From Diplolepis rosae (lineage: Eukaryota > Arthropoda > Insecta > Hymenoptera > Diplolepididae), in contig JAPYXD010000680.1 in the NCBI GenBank assembly GCA_030998225.1, positions 5,828,001-5,892,000 on the forward strand: a stretch of 64,000 nt of DNA, given 5' to 3'. Below the pieces are notes generated by a model that saw nothing but the letters and a program-made list of their open reading frames with translations, searched no databases and was not told the origin of the DNA. The translations under genes and the position numbers were made by a program. This document shows, piece after piece, positions 11,895-22,571 of the stretch (positions are counted from its first letter, which is position 1; each line of letters begins with the position of its first letter).

Positions 11895-13127
11895 ACAGGG
11901 TGGGGCGCATAAAGTGTTACAGAGCAATAGCACTCAAACTATTGATCATATCCAAAAATGTTTTAGATAAAAGTTTCAGTGTTCGAGAATACCGTCATAC
12001 TGGACCACCCTATTTTTTCATCGGTGGAAGCGCTAAAGCGACATCAAGGTCAACTCCACTTTTTTGAATGGAACCATTTTTTTTTTCGATGACATTATTA
12101 CCGATTCTAAGACGAATTCAGCGACCTAGCAACACAAGGTCATTCTAGTCACGCAAAGTATGAAAATAGTCGATAAATCGAAACATGTCGGAATAATCAC
12201 TTTCAAAGAATCCACTAACCTTGGTTTCGGTCTACCTACAGACAACGCTCTAAGTGATGACCCTCGACTTGTAAGCACTTGTTAATTCGCTAATGAAAAG
12301 ACCGTCTAACTTCAGCCAACATTTGTGGTGTAATTTCGGTACATGCTCGGCGTATATCGGTAGGTGCTACCGCCATCACGCGTTCTTTGGCAAAACCCCA
12401 TAAAAAGTAATCTGGTGATGTTATATCTGGCGAACGAGGTGGCCAAGCTACAGGGCCGCCTCGTCCTATCCACTTTTCGTCAAAAATCTCATTCATCACT
12501 TGTCTTGAACTCAGAGCATAATGGGGTGGTGCACCGTCGTGTTGCATCCACATGTTCATGCGAACATGCAAGGGCACGTCTTTCATTAATTGATACAGTA
12601 CGTTTTGCAGAAAGTTTGCGTGAACTTGCCCAGTCAAGCGACCTCCAAAAAAATATGGACCAATGACGTGATCGCCGACAATGCCGCACCAACAATTAAC
12701 GGACCACGGATGTACTGACATTAGAAGGTAATGCGTGACTAACTGATATGTCAACAGAAAATGCTTACTTTCTCTCGATGTCAAAAATACCCTATCGATG
12801 TGTATTATCTTGGGTATCGTAAGAAATGAAAAGAAATGAAAATGATTTTTTGACTATTTTCATACTTTGCGTGACTAGAATGACCTTGTGTTGTAGGTCA
12901 CTGAATTCGTCTTAAAATCGGTAATAATGTCATCGAAAAAAATACATGGTTTCATTTAAAAAAGTAGAGTTGACCTTGACGTAGCTTCAGCGCTTCCACC
13001 GATAAAAAAATAGGGTGGTGCAGTATGACGGCCTTCTCGAACACTAAAACTTTTGTCTCAAACGTTTTTTGGTATAATAAATAGTTTGAGTGCTATCGCT
13101 TTGTAACACTTTATGTTCCTCACCCTG
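11895..13127 (-). mobile_element. Tc1/mariner-superfamily element with about 280-bp inverted ends
   Basis: The element is 1233 bp, flanked by TA (11893-11894 and 13128-13129). The left end reads CAGGGTGGGGCGCATAAAGT and the reversed right end reads CAGGGTGAGGAACATAAAGT. Similarity continues for about 280 bp per arm, through the AATGACCTTGTGTT segment. A partial transposase lies between the arms. Confidence 0.85.
12290..12784 (-). pseudogene. Partial DDE transposase (catalytic half only)
   Basis: The frame is 164 residues. From SVNCWCGIVGDHVIGPYFF onward it matches the C-terminal catalytic part of an insect IS630/Tc1/mariner transposase: a second aspartate in MQHDGAPPHY, then GGPVAWPPRSPDITSPDYFL as the third site, then WGFAKERVM. 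The sequence before HPWSV does not contain the expected first aspartate motif or a helix-turn-helix, and there is no room for them between the inverted ends. It is an internally deleted copy. Confidence 0.8.
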
Positions 13128-13439
13128 TATATTATTAAGCTAAGATTTTGAGGGTCAATACATGTTTAACAAAAAATTTCACCATCATTTTTAGTTCGCT
13201 ATTTTTAAATTTTGATTGACTCTTTTAAAAGAATCATACTTATAGTTTTATCATACTTACAGTTGCTTGCACTCTGCCTAGTTTCTGAATTTCTGAATAT
13301 TTAATGCTCAAAAGTCGTATTTTCTATTAAATCTAATTTAAACCACAAAATTATGTCTAAAAAAAAAGCCAAAACAATAAAATAATAACCAATAAAGGGA
13401 TTAATTATATATGTAATAAAAAAGCCAGATTATATTTAG

Positions 13440-13706
13440 AGAAAAATAAAGGAAGCTTTATTCTTTACATTCCATACAGCGGATGAGTCAGTCGATCAAT
13501 GACGTCAGCACTCCGCGGATGAATATTCTGATTGGTTTTTATATACGTATCAGGATATCGAATTCTCTTGCACGAGAAATAAAAAACTGTTCGGCATTTC
13601 TCTGTCATCGAATCCTTTCGCTGTCTTTGCTCCTCTCGGGATAAAAGAGGGGAGGATGCAAATGTACAGGACGTAGAAAACGTCGAAATTTCGGGCCATT
13701 TAAGGG
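13440..13706 (-). other. Probable 3' UTR of the TMTC2-like gene
   Basis: The sequence after the stop codon stays relatively GC-balanced and free of recognisable repeats for about 250 bp. It then meets TTTATT on the plus strand at 13457-13462, which is AATAAA on the coding strand. Cleavage would be expected shortly below that point. The exact cleavage site cannot be read from the sequence. Confidence 0.65.
13457..13462 (-). terminator. Polyadenylation signal AATAAA
   Basis: AATAAA on the minus strand lies 245-250 bases after the stop codon of the TMTC2-like last exon. It is the first canonical hexamer downstream of that stop, and an AT-rich non-conserved stretch follows it. Confidence 0.6.
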
Positions 13707-14038
13707 TCACGCGAGGAGAGCAGCCAGTTTGTGAAGATTAGTTATGGTGGTGGCATCGTCTGGTTGCAATCTTAAGGCCTCTCTGTACGCAGCTTCTGCT
13801 TGTTTGTATTTCCCATTGAGATGTAAAATGGCACCCAGATTCGTGTGACTGCGGGCTTCGTGGGGCCTCAGGCCCATTGCGTGCCTGTACCAAAGCTCAG
13901 CTTCTTCACGACGATCGACGCGACGCAAGGCCGATGCTGCTGCCACTGCAAGATCGTAATCCGAACGGGACAACTCAGCGGCTCGTAACTGCTCCTCTGC
14001 TGCATCTGACAAACGCCCTTGTGATGTCAGGAAGAGAC
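13707..14038 (-). CDS. TMTC2-like: TMTC2-like TPR protein, last exon with stop
   Basis: The exon begins after acceptor TTTCTAG (AG at 14039-14040). With the G carried over from the previous exon it reads G-LFLTSQGRLSDAAEEQ and ends TNLHKLAALLA, followed by TGA at 13707-13709. It contributes about 110 residues and contains about three TPR units: AAEEQLRAAELSRSDYDLAV, then REEAELWYRHAMGLRPHEAR, then YKQAEAAYREALRLQPDD. The three exons together give a 185-residue C-terminus with no internal stop. Base composition is markedly richer in GC than the surrounding DNA, as expected for a constrained exon. The intron joining it to the previous exon is 12.8 kb and contains most of the transposase-bearing insertions. 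I am sure it is a real TPR exon. The TMTC2 subtype is less certain. Confidence 0.9.
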
Positions 14039-14869
14039 CTAGAAATTATAAAATGAATAACATTATCTAAATTCTTCTCAAGAATAGTTTAATTTTGATA
14101 GTATGTTATGCAACTAGAAAGAGAAAAGTTTATTTTGCGAGTGTGAAGTTTAATGCCTGAGCAAAGTGACGGCAACAATCACAGGAATAAAATCAAGGGG
14201 ACGTTTGCGTGTGTGTACGTGTATATCAACGGCTGCGCGCGTGCATGTGCATAAAGTATCAACAGATCAGCGTGGTTTCTCCGGATAATTGTTTACGTTT
14301 CTATTTTCCGTATGATTATTATTTGAGTGATTATTGATTTTTGACGAGTCGATGGTAAATAAACTGTTTTTAAGTGAAATAAAATTGTTAAAAATTTGTA
14401 TAAAGTGATATAAAATTTCATAAGGTTGATTTAATAAAGCTTTTATGAAATTCATGATTTTCATAAAGTGGTTTTATAAAAATTTCACACCAAAAAATTC
14501 CCTTTATAAATCCCAAATTTTTATTTAAAAGATTTCTCATAGAATTTTTCTATTTTATGAACATTTTTTAAAAGTTTTTAAAGATAAAAACTAATCAGTA
14601 GGGTGATTTTCGATAAATAAAGGGTTTCCCAATAGGAACATAACAATTTCGTAACTTTATATAAACGCAACCTTAAACTTTTTTAATGAACTGTCAATGT
14701 CAAAACGTTAGTTAAAGTCAACATTTTCATCATGGTAAAGTTCACGAACCAGCAACGTTTGTAAATTATAAAAAATTACTACCGAAATTCTGAGACGGTG
14801 GTCGCAATTTTAAGAGCGCTCACTCCAATTTTCGGTCGTACACTAATAGAAATGGTTCGGGAGTTTTAG

Positions 14870-15265
14870 ATTGGGCTGAAGTTTGTGACGCCTCGTGTGA
14901 CGATTTTTTTCTCTTTGTCGTCATATGATTTCCAAAACGATGAAGTATACGTAGGATATTGATTTTTTACAATAAAGGTAAAGATAAAAGAAGAGAAGAA
15001 AGGACGGGGGATGTAAAAAATTACTGATTGTGATCATGATTTCTCGATGAACCGCCATTGACTAATCTGCCATTTTGTGGTCGTTACTCGTTTTTTTCAT
15101 TTGTGTGATATTTATTTCTGATTGGGTTGAAGTCTCGTGTGACGTATTTTTGGCGAAAAAATGTTGTTTTGTCAAATATCAGTATCCTACATATTCCTGA
15201 TCGTTTTGGAGATCATACGACGAAAACAAAATCGTCACCCAAGACGTAACAAACTTCAGCCCAAT
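14870..15265. mobile_element. MITE with a 9-bp target duplication
   Basis: The left end reads ATTGGGCTGAAGTTTGTGAC and is mirrored on the right by ...AACTTCAGCCCAAT. The element is flanked on both sides by the identical 9 bases GAGTTTTAG (14861-14869 and 15266-15274). A 9-bp duplication is usual for Mutator-like elements, but the inverted ends are short and no transposase is present. Confidence 0.88.
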
Positions 15266-15539
15266 GAGTTTTAGCCATTCGGTTGTAGGTTGGGAATTTA
15301 TAATTGTATTTATAAAATAATATGTCTCTCTGAACAACGCAGGATGTTGAATACAGAAATCAAAATATTGTAAGTGAAACTGGTCGAATCAGAAATATAA
15401 TATGGGAAGGCGAACAATACATTTATCCATAGCAACCAATAATATGGTTGATTCGTTCATATTTATTCAGTTATATTCGGATGGTTAAAATACAAATCTC
15501 ATATTGCTGTATTTATGCCAGCAATAAGGTAAGGTTAAA

Positions 15540-16563
15540 TTAATCATAAATATCGTTGTAACAGCCATTCCTTTCTATCAGTGTAATAATCGTCCCACCG
15601 GACAGGCTGTGCGTGCTATAGTGGTTACATTCGAGACCAAATTTACACCATTGGGCGTTCCGGTGCCAAAAAGACGTCGTATTGCTCAAAGCGAAGAAAT
15701 AATCGCAGCCGTAAGTGCATCGATTCAAAATGAGCCAAATCAGTCGATTCCACGTCGTTCTCAAGAATTGGGCATCGCTCAAACGACACTGTGGCGTATT
15801 ATGCGAAAAGATCTTGGGCTACATGCTTTCAAGATTAAATTGACTCAAGAACTAAAGCCACTTGATCATTTGAAACGCCGAAACTTCTCCAATTGGGCTC
15901 TGGCAAAGCTTGAAGAAAATGAAAAATTTCATCGAAAAATCATCTTCAGCGATGAAGCTCATTTCTGGCTCAATGGCTTTGTTAATAAGCAAAATATGTA
16001 TGCGTTATTGGTCAGCAACAAACCCAAATGTGCTTCTTGATACACCGTTGCATCCGCAAAAAGTGACTGTTTGGGTGCGGTTTTCATGCCGAAGGTGTGA
16101 TTGGGCCGTATTTTTTCGTGGATGAAACGACCGTCATGTTACCGTCAATGGAGAGCGCTATCGTGCTATGTTGGAAGATTATTTGTGGCCAGAATTGGAT
16201 GAACTTGACATCAACGATATGTGGTTTCAATAAGACGGTGCCACTAGCCACACGGCACGCGTCACAATCGATTTATTGAAAGGCAAATTCGGTGAACGTG
16301 TTATCTCGAAAAATGGTCCGGTCGAATGGCTGCCTCGTTCATGCGATCTAACGCCATTGGATTTCTTTTTATGGGGCCATATCAAGTCACTGGTTTATGC
16401 CAACAAGCTAGCAACTTTAGACAACGTCAAAGACAACATCCAACGCAAAATTGCCAACGTTCTTGTCGAAATGTGTGCCAGAGTGATGGAAAATTGGGTC
16501 CATAGAATCGACCACTGTAAACGGGCTCGTGGTAGTCATATGATCGATATCGAATTGTATTAA
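15540..16563 (+). pseudogene. Broken DDE transposase, related to the 12290-12784 type
   Basis: The frame is readable from about 15540 (FYQCNNRPTGQAVRAIVVTF). It continues through an N-terminal DNA-binding region (SQELGIAQTTLWRIMRKDLG) to the first catalytic site, KIIFSDEAHFWLNGF. A frameshift follows near 16000 (after NKQNM), and a one-base insertion after TGG near 16073 disrupts VTVW. The second site reads WFQ-stop-DGATSHTA, where CAA appears to have become TAA at about 16231-16233. The last part, from 16276, is open: SKNGPVEWLPRSCDLTPLDF carries the third site. It ends HMIDIELY with TAA at 16561. It has at least two frameshifts and one nonsense change, so it is a pseudogene. The start codon is not identifiable. 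Confidence 0.8.
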
Positions 16564-16677
16564 TAAAATGTAATGCTTGCTCTACATCCACAATAAATTT
16601 GAACTTAATATCTCAAATATTTCTGTGTTTTATTCATAGATAAAATTATTATGTCCCTATTGGAAAACCCTTTATTA

Positions 16678-18764
16678 TACATCATTGTCAATATATGCTA
16701 TTGTATTTAAACTTGATTCAAATAAGGCAGTACAGAATAGTATGACGGCAGTACGACGAGTGGCGAGTATTTACGGGACTGCAGTTTTAACGTTAGTTTT
16801 CCTTATAAAGAGAAGAAATACTCGAAATATACTTTTTTATTCGGAATCAGCTCATGAGTGAAAAGCCCCTCGAGTAAAATAATAGTACATTATGTAACGC
16901 TGTGTCAAGCTTTGCCGTACCCGGCAAAATACGCGCTTAACTCTGAGTTGCATACGATACTTTATGCAAGGGAAGGACGTTTTTCGCGTCATTCATGGAG
17001 TGTTTGGTATAACATTAGCAAATCGGGGAATATTTGAATTGGGGATTTTTACCGTACTTGAGCGGTAAAGCTCATGAACTGCGCATGCGTAAGCGCTGGT
17101 AAAGTCAGTTTTACCGTCCAAGTACGGTAAAAAAAATTGTTATACAAAGGAAAGACGTTTTTCCCGTTATTTCGGGAGGGGGCGCACCAATGGCCAAAAT
17201 AAGCAATATTTCGGAAGGAAATTTTTGCCGTCCTTGAACGGCAACAAGAAACTAATTGTCACTTGCGCATGCGCGTTGCAGCTTGAAAATGTGTATGGAG
17301 ACAAAGCACATGCGCACGACGACTGCCCGATGTTTCTTGGTTAGAATAGTAGCGATCGTAGCGTCAGCACGTTGCGTCTTATCGGCGGATCTGAAAAAAG
17401 TGACGTGTCGTGCTTCCCGTAAATGAGATTGAAAACATCTTCCTTTTGCATAAAAGTAACGTGTGCATCTTGGAGTTGAACCTGTTCTCGAGCACGGACG
17501 ATGCTTTCAGTAGTAGTCTTCGCCTTGCTTCACTCGGCTACGACTCGTACTGAAAACATTATCCTCGCTCGAGAAGGGTAATGTTTGAATCCGCAATACA
17601 CAATATACTATTTTTGTATTGCATACGACTTTTTTCCACTTGGGGTCAAAAATAGAACGGCCTTCAGCAGCGTGATGCCGTGAACGACGACCCATTTGTG
17701 TTGTATAACATGATTAATTGGATATGAAAACAATTTATTTCAGAAGATTTTATCTCTACACAGCAGAAAAGTTCTCGAATTAATTTATATGATTGACAGT
17801 TCATAAATTTGGAAAATATCATGCTAACTTTGGCGTCCTAAATCAGGCTCCCCCCTCAATGGGACTAGGCAGTCAAATCGGCCCTATTTTCAAGAGCTTA
17901 TAAAAAAAATTGGTTGGTTAAAATTTATTTTTGTTTTGAGAAAATGTGAAAGAACCTTAATAAATATAATTTAAAAAATGAGTTTTGAAGAATATTTATA
18001 AACAATCGTGAAGATTTTTCTCTTCTAGAATATTTTTCCATCGAGTTTTTTCAGTGAAAGTATAGAGAATTTTAAATGAATTAGCTGAGTTTGAAATTTT
18101 TATCTTTGCCTACATTGTAGGAGGATCACTAGTCACGTATCAGATAGGGTACGTTGCCGATAGTTGTCCTCGTAGACAATTTCAAACTCTTACATCGCAA
18201 CAAATGCAAATTGAATTCAAATGTAAAGAATTTGAAAATCTTTGAAGTATAAAATTTTATTTTGAATAGAATGAGCTATGAATAGTTCCAATCAAAGGTA
18301 ATTTATGAATTTTTGTGATTGGAATTGATGAACAAATTTAAGTTGGTTTCAGCTGTTTTTAGATAATATGATTCCACTAATAAAAAATATATAATTTTTA
18401 CATGATTCAAACTTTTGACAACTTATTTTATTCGAGATTAAATTTTTCACACTTTCAATTAAAAAACTCGATAAAAGAAAATAACAAAACTAAGTAAATA
18501 ATACCTTATTTATGTTCACATATGTAAGTTACCCAATGATACATTATTTGTCATCGCACGCTTGTTTAAAAATTTTCATAATCGCTTTTGGATTCGAACC
18601 CTCTAACCTACATATATCTACATAAGTGAACGCATTACTAAAGCCTAAACTCTCTCAGATATTCTCGCTTGCCAAATTCTGAAAGAAATCTCAGTTATAA
18701 GCTGCTACTGAGTTGGACAGACTTGAATCGAGTCTACGAAGCCAATCGGAAAACGACGGAAGCA
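16678..18764. other. No gene; iterated ACCGTAC motif and GCGCATGCG sites
   Basis: TTTTTACCGTACTTGAGCGG (from about 17046) is mirrored by CCGTCCAAGTACGGTAAAAA at 17113-17132. Related GCCGT-C-GGCAA pairs lie near 16913 and 17228. GCGCATGCG occurs at about 17080 and 17267. A tRNA-like B box lies at 18590-18600. No coding sequence is recognisable. Confidence 0.5.
18588..18660 (-). ncRNA. tRNA-like segment (minus strand)
   Basis: Read on the minus strand, GAGTTTAGGCTTTAGTAATG is followed after about 40 bases by GAGGGTTCGAATCC, a B-box/T-arm motif. It resembles the plus-strand segment at 55250-55325 (GTTAGTAATGCGTT, then AGAGGGTTCGAACC), so both may belong to one tRNA-derived family. Confidence 0.35.
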
Positions 18765-19189
18765 CTCGTCAATCCCATGATTTTTTCCTTCTGGCATTTG
18801 TTTGCTGTCACTCTTAGCTTGCTTTAAAAACAAATTGCGCGTAATTTCATTTACCGTTCTTAGTTTGGCATCAACTTTAAGATGGAGTGTAAAAACGAGC
18901 ATTTTTGTAATTCTTTTTTTTTAATTCCGTAAAGAAAAGAACGCAGCACAGGCTGCTAAAAAGTTACGTGATGTGTATGGTGAGGCACCCTTGCAATACA
19001 GACAGTGTAGAAATTGGTTTGATAATTTTCGTTCTGGGGATTTTTCACTCAAAGATGAGCAACGTTCAGGTCGGCCAAATGAAGTTGATGATGACCAAAT
19101 CAAAGCCATAATCAAATCGGATCGTGATGTAACTGTGCAAGGCATTGAAGAAATGTTAAAAATACCAAAATCAATAATCGACCGTCATA

Positions 19190-20356
19190 AATTCTGTCAA
19201 AAAAGTACCGGGAATTCGTCAATAAAACACAAACTATTTATTATTCAACCAAAATTATTTTATCGCCTTCAAAGTAGGCCCCTCTCAAATTAATAAACTT
19301 ATGCCAGCCAATAATCCAATCATCAAAACATTTTTTAAACGGATTTTCCGAAATCGACTTCAGTTCTCGGCGCAAATTCTCTTTTGTGTCTTCTATCGAC
19401 TGAAAACGGGTGCTTCGAAGTGGTAATTTTACTGAAAAAAAAATCCGACGATACAGACATAATTTTGGTTCCTTGACCTATATTATATTGGAGATTCACT
19501 GGAAACCAAGGTTTTCTTGTATCAGTTCAGCCTGTATGTGTATTCCAACCATATGAATTACTATTGCAGCAATATTTTTGGTTAACTGTCAAATATATTT
19601 TGTTGAATTTCTTAAAAACATTCAGCTATATTAATATGGCTGATAAATCCCAAGCATTTCTTTCAGTGTTGAGTTTTGGAAAGAGAAAAAAGTCTGTCGG
19701 AGCTATATCAGGTGAATACGGTGGTTGTTCAATGATATTCGTTGAGTTTTTGGTCAGGAATTTGTTCACAATGATAGCTTTTTGAGATGGAGCGTTGTCG
19801 TGGTACAAAATCCATGAATCTTTCATGCCTAAACAGTCGTTTAAAATAGTACGAATTGATTCGTGAGACATAGAAAGTTCAGCGACTATCTCTCTTAAAC
19901 TCAAATGGCGATTTTCAGTCACCATTTCCTTCACATTAGCGATGCTAACTTCAGTTGAAGACGTTGATGGCCGACTAGAGCGAGGGAAATCTTTCACTAC
20001 ATCTTGACCGCTTTTGAATGCACTGTACCACTCATATCCACGTGTTTTTGATAAAGTCGATTTACCGTAATCCTTCTTTAACATTTTCAGCGATTCCGCA
20101 CACGATATTCCATTTGCAATGCAAAATTTAAGATAAATTCTTTGTTCGATATTCTTATCCATTGGAAAAATCGCTAAACACACTTGAGATAAACTGACAA
20201 CATCGAGCACTGAGAACAAACTAAGTGACAGATTGCGCTTGAACTCCAAGTCAGTATAGAGGGCAGTGGTGCCAACTTAGCGTCAAAAAAGTTTTTGAAA
20301 ATCTCTTTAAGCGGGCTTTTTGAATGATCAATTCCCGGTAAATTTTTGACAGAATG
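19190..20356 (-). mobile_element. Mariner nested in another mariner
   Basis: The element is 1167 bp, flanked by TA (19188-19189 and 20357-20358). Its ends are AATTCTGTCAAAAAAGTACC on the left and, reversed, CATTCTGTCAAAAATTTACC on the right. Removing it with one TA rejoins the host transposase as ...ATC-GAC-CGT-CAT-ATA-GAA-CGT, which is in frame. The boundaries are therefore supported by both the element and the host. Confidence 0.92.
19626..20162 (-). pseudogene. Internally deleted mariner transposase
   Basis: The open frame begins MDKNIEQRIYLKFCIANGIS and runs 178 residues. Helix-turn-helix sequence (CAESLKMLKKDYGKSTLSKT) and the linker DFPRSSRPSTSS are present. After NDCLGMK the protein jumps straight to DSWILYHDNAPSQKAIIVNK. 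The WVP-H-L region and the first catalytic aspartate are missing; only the second (HDNAPS) and third (SPDIAPTDF) remain. A single in-frame deletion explains this. The product would lack catalysis but could still bind the element's ends. It is less than 200 residues against about 345 for a complete enzyme. Confidence 0.85.
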
Positions 20357-21170
20357 TATAGAACGTATTGGACTCGTTAAAAAACTTGATATTTGGATTC
20401 CACATGAATTGAATGAAATTCATTTAACAAAACGCATCAACGCTTGTGATTTGCATCTTAAACGGAATGAATCCGATCCTTTTTTTAAATGAATTATCAC
20501 TGGTGATGAAAAATGAATTGTTCAGAATAACGTCGTTCAGAAACGATCATGGTCGAAGCGTGATGAACCACCATAAACAACATCGAAAGCTGAATTGGAT
20601 CAAAAAAAGATTATGTTGTTTGTTTGGTGGAATTGGAAAGGTGTGGTATTTTTTGAGCTCCTTCCAAAAAACAAAACGATTAATTCAGATGTCTACTGTC
20701 GTCAGCTGAACAAATTGAACGCAGCGGTCAAAGAAAAATGGCCAGAATTGGTGAATCGTAAAGGTGTAATTTTTCACCATAAGAACGCTACACCACACAC
20801 ATCTTTAGCCACTCGCCAAAAATTACTTAGGCTTGGTTGGGAAGTGATGTTACATCCACCATATAGCCCTGATCTTGCACCATCAGATTACTTTTTATTT
20901 TTCAAACCAAAAGGTGTCTGTCTGCGTTCGTTTTGTCATTTTCCAAGTGTCACATGTCCTTGAAGAGAGTAATTTTAAAACAGCTATTATTTTATTTTTA
21001 AGGTCGTGGAGCAACCGGGTCACGTGACTTGATTCCTATCATACCAACATTTTAAATTTGTGTAACCCCATTTCTGTGAGAAATGAGGTATCAAGTTAAA
21101 AATTTGTGAGAGTAAATGAAACGCACTAGGCCAAGTCTGCCTGGTCATAAATTATTATAATTGAATTGGA

Positions 21171-21595
21171 ATAATAAACTCGGTATATTTTTGGAAATAA
21201 TTTTCGGATTGAATTGATTCTTGCGTAGAAAAGTTCTTAAGACTTGGGCGCTTCTTACTAATATGATCTTGTCGTAAAATTATGTGATTAGGTATCGATA
21301 ACCTATATATAAACTTCAAGACAAAAATTCCAACAAACTCTTAAAAATCCGTCGAAACTTTTAATGATACCCTCAAATGTATGTACAATAAGGCGACATT
21401 AAAAGTTTCGTCCGATTTTTGAGAGTTTATTGGAATTTTTTCTCTTGAAGTTTATATATAGGTTATCGATACCTAATCACATAATTTTACGACAAGATCA
21501 TATTGGTAAGAAGCGCTCAAGTCTTAAGAAATTTTCTACGCAAGAATCAATTCAATCCGAAAATTATTTCCAAAAATATACAGAGTTTATTATTG
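21171..21595. repeat. Hairpin MITE (near-perfect inverted repeat)
   Basis: Two arms of about 195 bp, starting AATAATAAACTCGGTATATT and mirrored at the right end by ...GAGTTTATTATT, surround a short loop near 21380. Only scattered mismatches separate the arms. There is no coding potential. Confidence 0.85.
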
Positions 21596-21795
21596 CGTTG
21601 TAAATGAATTCGTTACCGCGTATTTCGCGCGTCATTCCCTCTCCTGCCTACTGACCAAGCTCATCTCCCGTTCTTGCATCTGGCCATTCAATTATGAAAT
21701 TACTTTTTTCTGAAGAATTTCTTTTTTTTATGCATTTTATTCAATTCTGCAAATTGTCAGTTATCTATCTTATATTTTATACAAATAAGGTTATA

Positions 21796-22507
21796 CCAGG
21801 GGTGTTAGTTGAAGTTTGCCGGTTTTTTAAATAAAGAAAACACTTAATTCTCAAGGTAATCTCAAAAAAAATTTATTCAAAGTATTGACCATTGGATTCT
21901 ACACATTTTACCCATCTTTCAGGCAAATCATGGATACCATTCTAAAAAAACTTTTTCTCTTTCAAGGCAAACCATTCGACGAGCCATTTTTCGACTTCTT
22001 CAAATTCGGCGAAGCGCTGCTCTGCGAGAGAGTGTCCCATCGATGCGAAAAGGTGATAGTCGGACGGGGCGAGGTCTGGAGAGTACGGCGGGTGCGATAA
22101 TATTTCCCAATTCAATGGTCACATTTAGTGTTTGTGCCAATTGTTGTTACGATTGGGTTGGTTCTTCATCCAATAACGCCTGCAATTCCTCGTCTTCGAA
22201 CTTTTTCGCTGCACCAGGATGTTCATTGTCTGTTAAATCGAAATCTCCACTTTTAAATTGACGTAACCATGTCTCACATGTTCTAATCACTGGAGCATGT
22301 TCACCATAAGTTTCTACCAGCAATCGATGAGCTTCAACTGCTTTTTTCTTTTGATGAAATAAGAAAAGTAACGAATGCCGCAAATGCGATTTACTTGGAA
22401 CGAAACTCGACATATTCACTGAGGTAAACAACTATGGTGCTATTATTTTGGCAGAATGTAATTATGTATTTTTGAAGGTTATTGTCCATAGAAAAATATA
22501 CCCCTGG
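21796..22507 (-). mobile_element. Internally deleted mariner, 712 bp
   Basis: TA flanks both sides (21794-21795 and 22508-22509). The ends are CCAGGGGTGTTAGTTGAAGT on the left and, reversed, CCAGGGGTATATTTTT on the right. It is about 600 bp shorter than a complete mariner because of the deletion seen in the transposase. Confidence 0.88.
21893..22413 (-). pseudogene. Mariner transposase remnant lacking the catalytic centre
   Basis: The N-terminal part starts MSSFVPSKSHLRHSLLFLFH. It keeps the mariner pattern EAHRLLVETYGEHAPVIRTC then WLRQFKSGDFDLTD, and hits a stop after LDEEPTQS. After a few more codons the frame passes directly into HPPYSPDLAPSDYHLF and then the C-terminal LPERWVKCVES, with one more stop near KKFF. 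The first and second catalytic sites are therefore deleted; only the third aspartate remains. Confidence 0.82.
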
Positions 22508-22571
22508 TACAAAATGAAATACTGAGAAAGTAGGAATCTAGTCACATGACCAGGTTGGTCCATAGCCTTAA

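Larger units (their letters stand above)
14616..16677 (+). mobile_element. Decayed Tc1/mariner-superfamily element
   Basis: The left end reads AATAAAGGGTTTCCCAATAG and the reversed right end reads TAATAAAGGGTTTTCCAATA. TA dinucleotides border both ends, though the AT-rich sequence leaves one or two bases of uncertainty. The element contains a broken transposase and a nested 396-bp MITE (14870-15265). Confidence 0.8.
18765..20910 (+). mobile_element. Decayed mariner (SETMAR-like type), interrupted by another mariner
   Basis: The element's leader and transposase resemble the minus-strand copy at 29457-33403. The shared leader begins near 18765 and the coding similarity stops near 20910, so both inverted ends have been lost. 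A second mariner (19190-20356) is inserted inside. Removing it restores the reading frame across the TA target. Confidence 0.85.
18882..20910 (+). pseudogene. Mariner transposase remnant split by a nested mariner
   Basis: The first half (18882 to about 19187) starts ATG-GAG-TGT. It needs a frame correction in the T-run near 18915, then reads QCRNWFDNFRSGDFSLKDEQ and RSGRPNEVDDDQ, the usual mariner helix-turn-helix and linker. The nested element follows. From 20357 the protein resumes with IERIGLVKKLDIWIPHEL, so the WxPHEL motif is present. Stops then occur near 20511 and 20517, before WWNWKGVVFFELLPKNKTIN. The second catalytic site reads HHKNATPHT, where mariners carry HxDNA-H, so the second catalytic aspartate is lost. 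The third site, YSPDLAPSDYF, is intact. It is clearly dead. It is close in type to the mariner ancestor of the primate SETMAR gene. Confidence 0.85.
21002..22567. mobile_element. TTAA-flanked non-autonomous element with two nested insertions
   Basis: The left end reads GGTCGTGGAGCAACCGGGTC and the reversed right end reads GGCTATGGACCAACCTGGTC. The matching continues through GTGACT-GATTCC. TTAA flanks both sides (20998-21001 and 22568-22571). It contains a hairpin element (21171-21595) and a deleted mariner (21796-22507). The same end sequence occurs in the 38288-40324 element. Confidence 0.75.
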
